NCBI GenBank assembly: GCA_045587785.1
Contig: JAZNDA010000066.1
Coordinates: forward strand, 1-31,293
Length of the DNA: 31,293 bases
DNA from: RGIG8775 sp045587785
GTDB taxonomy: Bacteria > Bacillota > Clostridia > Oscillospirales > CAG-272
Direction of reading: 5' to 3'
The translations under genes and the position numbers were made by a program. Each line of letters opens with the position of its first letter. Within the stretch, counting starts at the first letter, position 1. The notes under the pieces were generated by a model. That model made no database searches. It saw nothing but the letters and a program-made list of their open reading frames with translations, and had not been told where the DNA came from. Below, one piece after another: positions 29,721 to 31,293 of this stretch.

Positions 29721-30746
29721 TTATTCCGTTTTAATATCGATCTTTATACCCGTAAGTCTTGCGGCAAGTCTTGCGTTCTGTCCTTCCTTACCGATGGCAA
29801 GCGACAGCTGCTCGGGCGCAACTACCACCTTACAGCTTCTCTCACCCGTCATGACCACCTCGTCGACCTTAGCAGGTGCCAATGCCGCCGCCACAAACTC
29901 CTCGGGGCTTTCGCTGAACTTGACGATGTCGATCTTCTCGCCGCAAAGCTCATCCACAATACCCGAAATTCTCATGCCGTGATTGCCGATGCATGCGCCG
30001 ACCGCATCCACGTCCTCATCGCGCGAATAAACCGCGACCTTGGTTCTGGAGCCTGCCTCACGCGCCACACCCTTGATCAGAACGATACCGTCTGTGATCT
30101 CGGGAACCTCAAGCTCGAACATGCGTCTGACAAGTCCCGCATGAACACGGGAAAGCGTCACAAGCGGACCGCGCGACTCCTTGTTGACCTCAATGATGTA
30201 TACCTTGATCTTCTGACCAACCTCAAAGCTCTCCATGGGGATCTGCTCATGCTTCAGAAGCGTAGCCATACCCGTTCCCGTATCCAGAATGACGTTGCCG
30301 TTCACATTGTCGATCTTGCTGACCGTAGCGGTAATGATCTCCTCACGCTTGCTCTCATACGCCTGCTGCATAGCGGTCCTCTCGCCCTCGCGGATGGCTT
30401 GGATGATAACCGACTTTGCCGCGCCCGCACTCAGACGTCTGAATTCCTTGGTCTTAAGCTCGGTCTCGATGATGTCGCCCATCTTGTGTCTGCGACTCAT
30501 TGCTTTAGCTTGCTCCAACGTGAGCTCGGTCTCGGGATTTTCAACCACCTCGACCACCGTCTTTTGCTGATACAGCTTGACGTCCTGCTTATTCGGGTCG
30601 ATCAGAACACGGACGTTGGTGTTGTTGCCGTATTCCTTTTTATACGCCGAGACAAGCGCCGCCTCGATCTTTTCGTACATGTACTCCTTGGGAATACCCT
30701 TTTCCTTTTCCAGCATATCAAGGGCGATAAAAAATTCCTTGTTCAT
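29721..30746 (-). CDS. nusA: Transcription termination/antitermination factor NusA
   Basis: A 341-residue RNA polymerase-binding factor controlling pausing, termination and antitermination. The N-terminal polymerase-binding domain spans about 1-125 (MLEKEKGIPKEYMYEKIEAAL, then AKSVIIQAIREGER). The S1 domain is about 135-200 (ILDTGTGMATLLKHEQIP). KH1 and KH2 follow, with VDAVGACIGNHGMRI and SLAIGKEGQNARLAARLTG. It ends directly after KH2, lacking the acidic repeats of the E. coli protein, as is normal for Firmicutes. It lies 23 nt after rimP. Confidence 0.97.
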   Translation of the reverse strand: MNKEFFIALDMLEKEKGIPKEYMYEKIEAALVSAYKKEYGNNTNVRVLIDPNKQDVKLYQQKTVVEVVENPETELTLEQAKAMSRRHKMGDIIETELKTKEFRRLSAGAAKSVIIQAIREGERTAMQQAYESKREEIITATVSKIDNVNGNVILDTGTGMATLLKHEQIPMESFEVGQKIKVYIIEVNKESRGPLVTLSRVHAGLVRRMFELEVPEITDGIVLIKGVAREAGSRTKVAVYSRDEDVDAVGACIGNHGMRISGIVDELCGEKIDIVKFSESPEEFVAAALAPAKVDEVVMTGERSCKVVVAPEQLSLAIGKEGQNARLAARLTGIKIDIKTE

Positions 30747-30769
30747 ACCTTTTTAGTCCTTTCCAAAAA

Positions 30770-31243
30770 TCAATCTTCGAAATCAAACAGTGTTTTCATT
30801 TTCGAAACCATCTGGCGTTCCAAAACAACAACTCCGCCCGAGGTCTCAATGGAAATCTTTCCATCCGTGCAATCGGCAAGCGTTCCCACGATCTGTCTTG
30901 TGCCGTCAAGCGGTGCATACAGCCTTGCCTCCACGCGGCAACCAAGACACGCTAAAATGTGCTCCTCGGTTCTCAGCTCCCTCTCGATACCGGGTGAGCT
31001 GACCTCAAGATAATACGCTCCCTCAATGGGATCCGCCTCATCCAAGATCGGATCAATGGTGCGGTGCATCTTTTCGCAGTCCTCAATATTGATGCCGTCC
31101 TGCTTGTCAATGGTGATCCTTAAGATCATTTTGGCGCCTTCCTTGACGTATTCCACGTCCCAAAGAAGATACCCAAATTCCTCTGCCACGGGGAGAATAA
31201 GCTCCCTGACCGTACTTGCTACGTTTTTTGAACTTGTACCCAT
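30770..31243 (-). CDS. rimP: Ribosome maturation factor RimP
   Basis: A 157-residue protein needed for maturation of the 30S subunit. Recognised segments are LILPVAEEFGYLLWDVEYVKEG, the central YYLEVSSPGIERELR and a C-terminal SH3-like domain. The start at 31243 has GGAGAAGGAT directly upstream; the frame continues to 31291 without a comparable site. It is the first gene of the rimP-nusA-ylxR-ylxQ-infB operon; the promoter must lie beyond the right edge. Confidence 0.95.
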   Translation of the reverse strand: MGTSSKNVASTVRELILPVAEEFGYLLWDVEYVKEGAKMILRITIDKQDGINIEDCEKMHRTIDPILDEADPIEGAYYLEVSSPGIERELRTEEHILACLGCRVEARLYAPLDGTRQIVGTLADCTDGKISIETSGGVVVLERQMVSKMKTLFDFED

Positions 31244-31293
31244 ATCCTTCTCCGTTGCAATAATTAAGAGTGGACCGAAGCCCACTCTCATAA

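Noticed and set aside
29655..31013. A 452-codon plus-strand open frame opposite nusA and rimP
   Set aside because: Shadow of two well-supported minus-strand genes; no recognisable motif.

Overview
The window is a piece of the chromosome of a Gram-positive, endospore-forming member of the Clostridia, probably an uncultured gut lineage related to Oscillospirales/Eubacteriales; that placement is inference. The supports are SpoVAD and SpoVAE, Mini-ribonuclease III, a rimP-nusA-ylxR-ylxQ-infB operon of Firmicutes type, a LytTR/DUF3021 pair, strong AGGAGG-type ribosome binding sites, and many near-consensus sigma-A promoters with 16-17 bp spacers and TGn extended -10 elements. Twenty-eight protein genes are called. 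No tRNA, rRNA, CRISPR array or transposase gene was seen.

Layout. 1-547 holds no gene but is packed with hairpins. 548-3769 is a large fused ABC ATPase/permease. 3770-4637 is gene-poor and carries a terminator, a MITE-like element with 28-bp inverted ends (3893-4172) and a perfect 38-bp palindrome. A minus-strand operon follows (mrnC, cyclophilin, flavin reductase), whose mRNA appears to begin with a hairpin made from the same repeat, then a minus-strand BspA-type leucine-rich-repeat surface protein. The plus-strand unit dusB - ECF sigma factor - zinc-finger anti-sigma factor ends at a strong terminator (9766-9796). Then come minus-strand rluA-type pseudouridine synthase and lnt, and upp with its own terminator, divergent from plus-strand mtaB, a PurL-derived protein without visible active-site motifs, and tyrS.

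17597-19933 is a minus-strand operon of ABC ATPase, ABC-2 permease, LytTR regulator and DUF3021 membrane protein. Its promoter has an extended -10 but no recognisable -35; in front of it lie two identical 12-bp direct repeats 21 bp apart, as expected for LytTR activation. Next are spoVAD-spoVAE (minus), a heterodimeric ABC exporter with one consensus and one degenerate ATP site (plus), a beta-propeller glycosidase-like gene preceded by an AAAT tetranucleotide tract, and the nusA-infB operon running off the right edge (minus).

Most genes belong to translation and RNA metabolism (tyrS, mtaB, dusB, rluA, mrnC, rnpM, nusA, infB, rimP). The accessory content is transport (four ABC systems or parts), envelope sensing (ECF/anti-sigma, LytTR/DUF3021) and interspersed palindromic repeats. 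The points most worth a second look are the PurL-like pseudoenzyme candidate (14556-16271), the predicted LytTR operator (20004-20036), the repeat hairpin at the start of the mrnC transcript (6114-6152), the MITE-like repeat family and the hairpin-dense region at 1-438.
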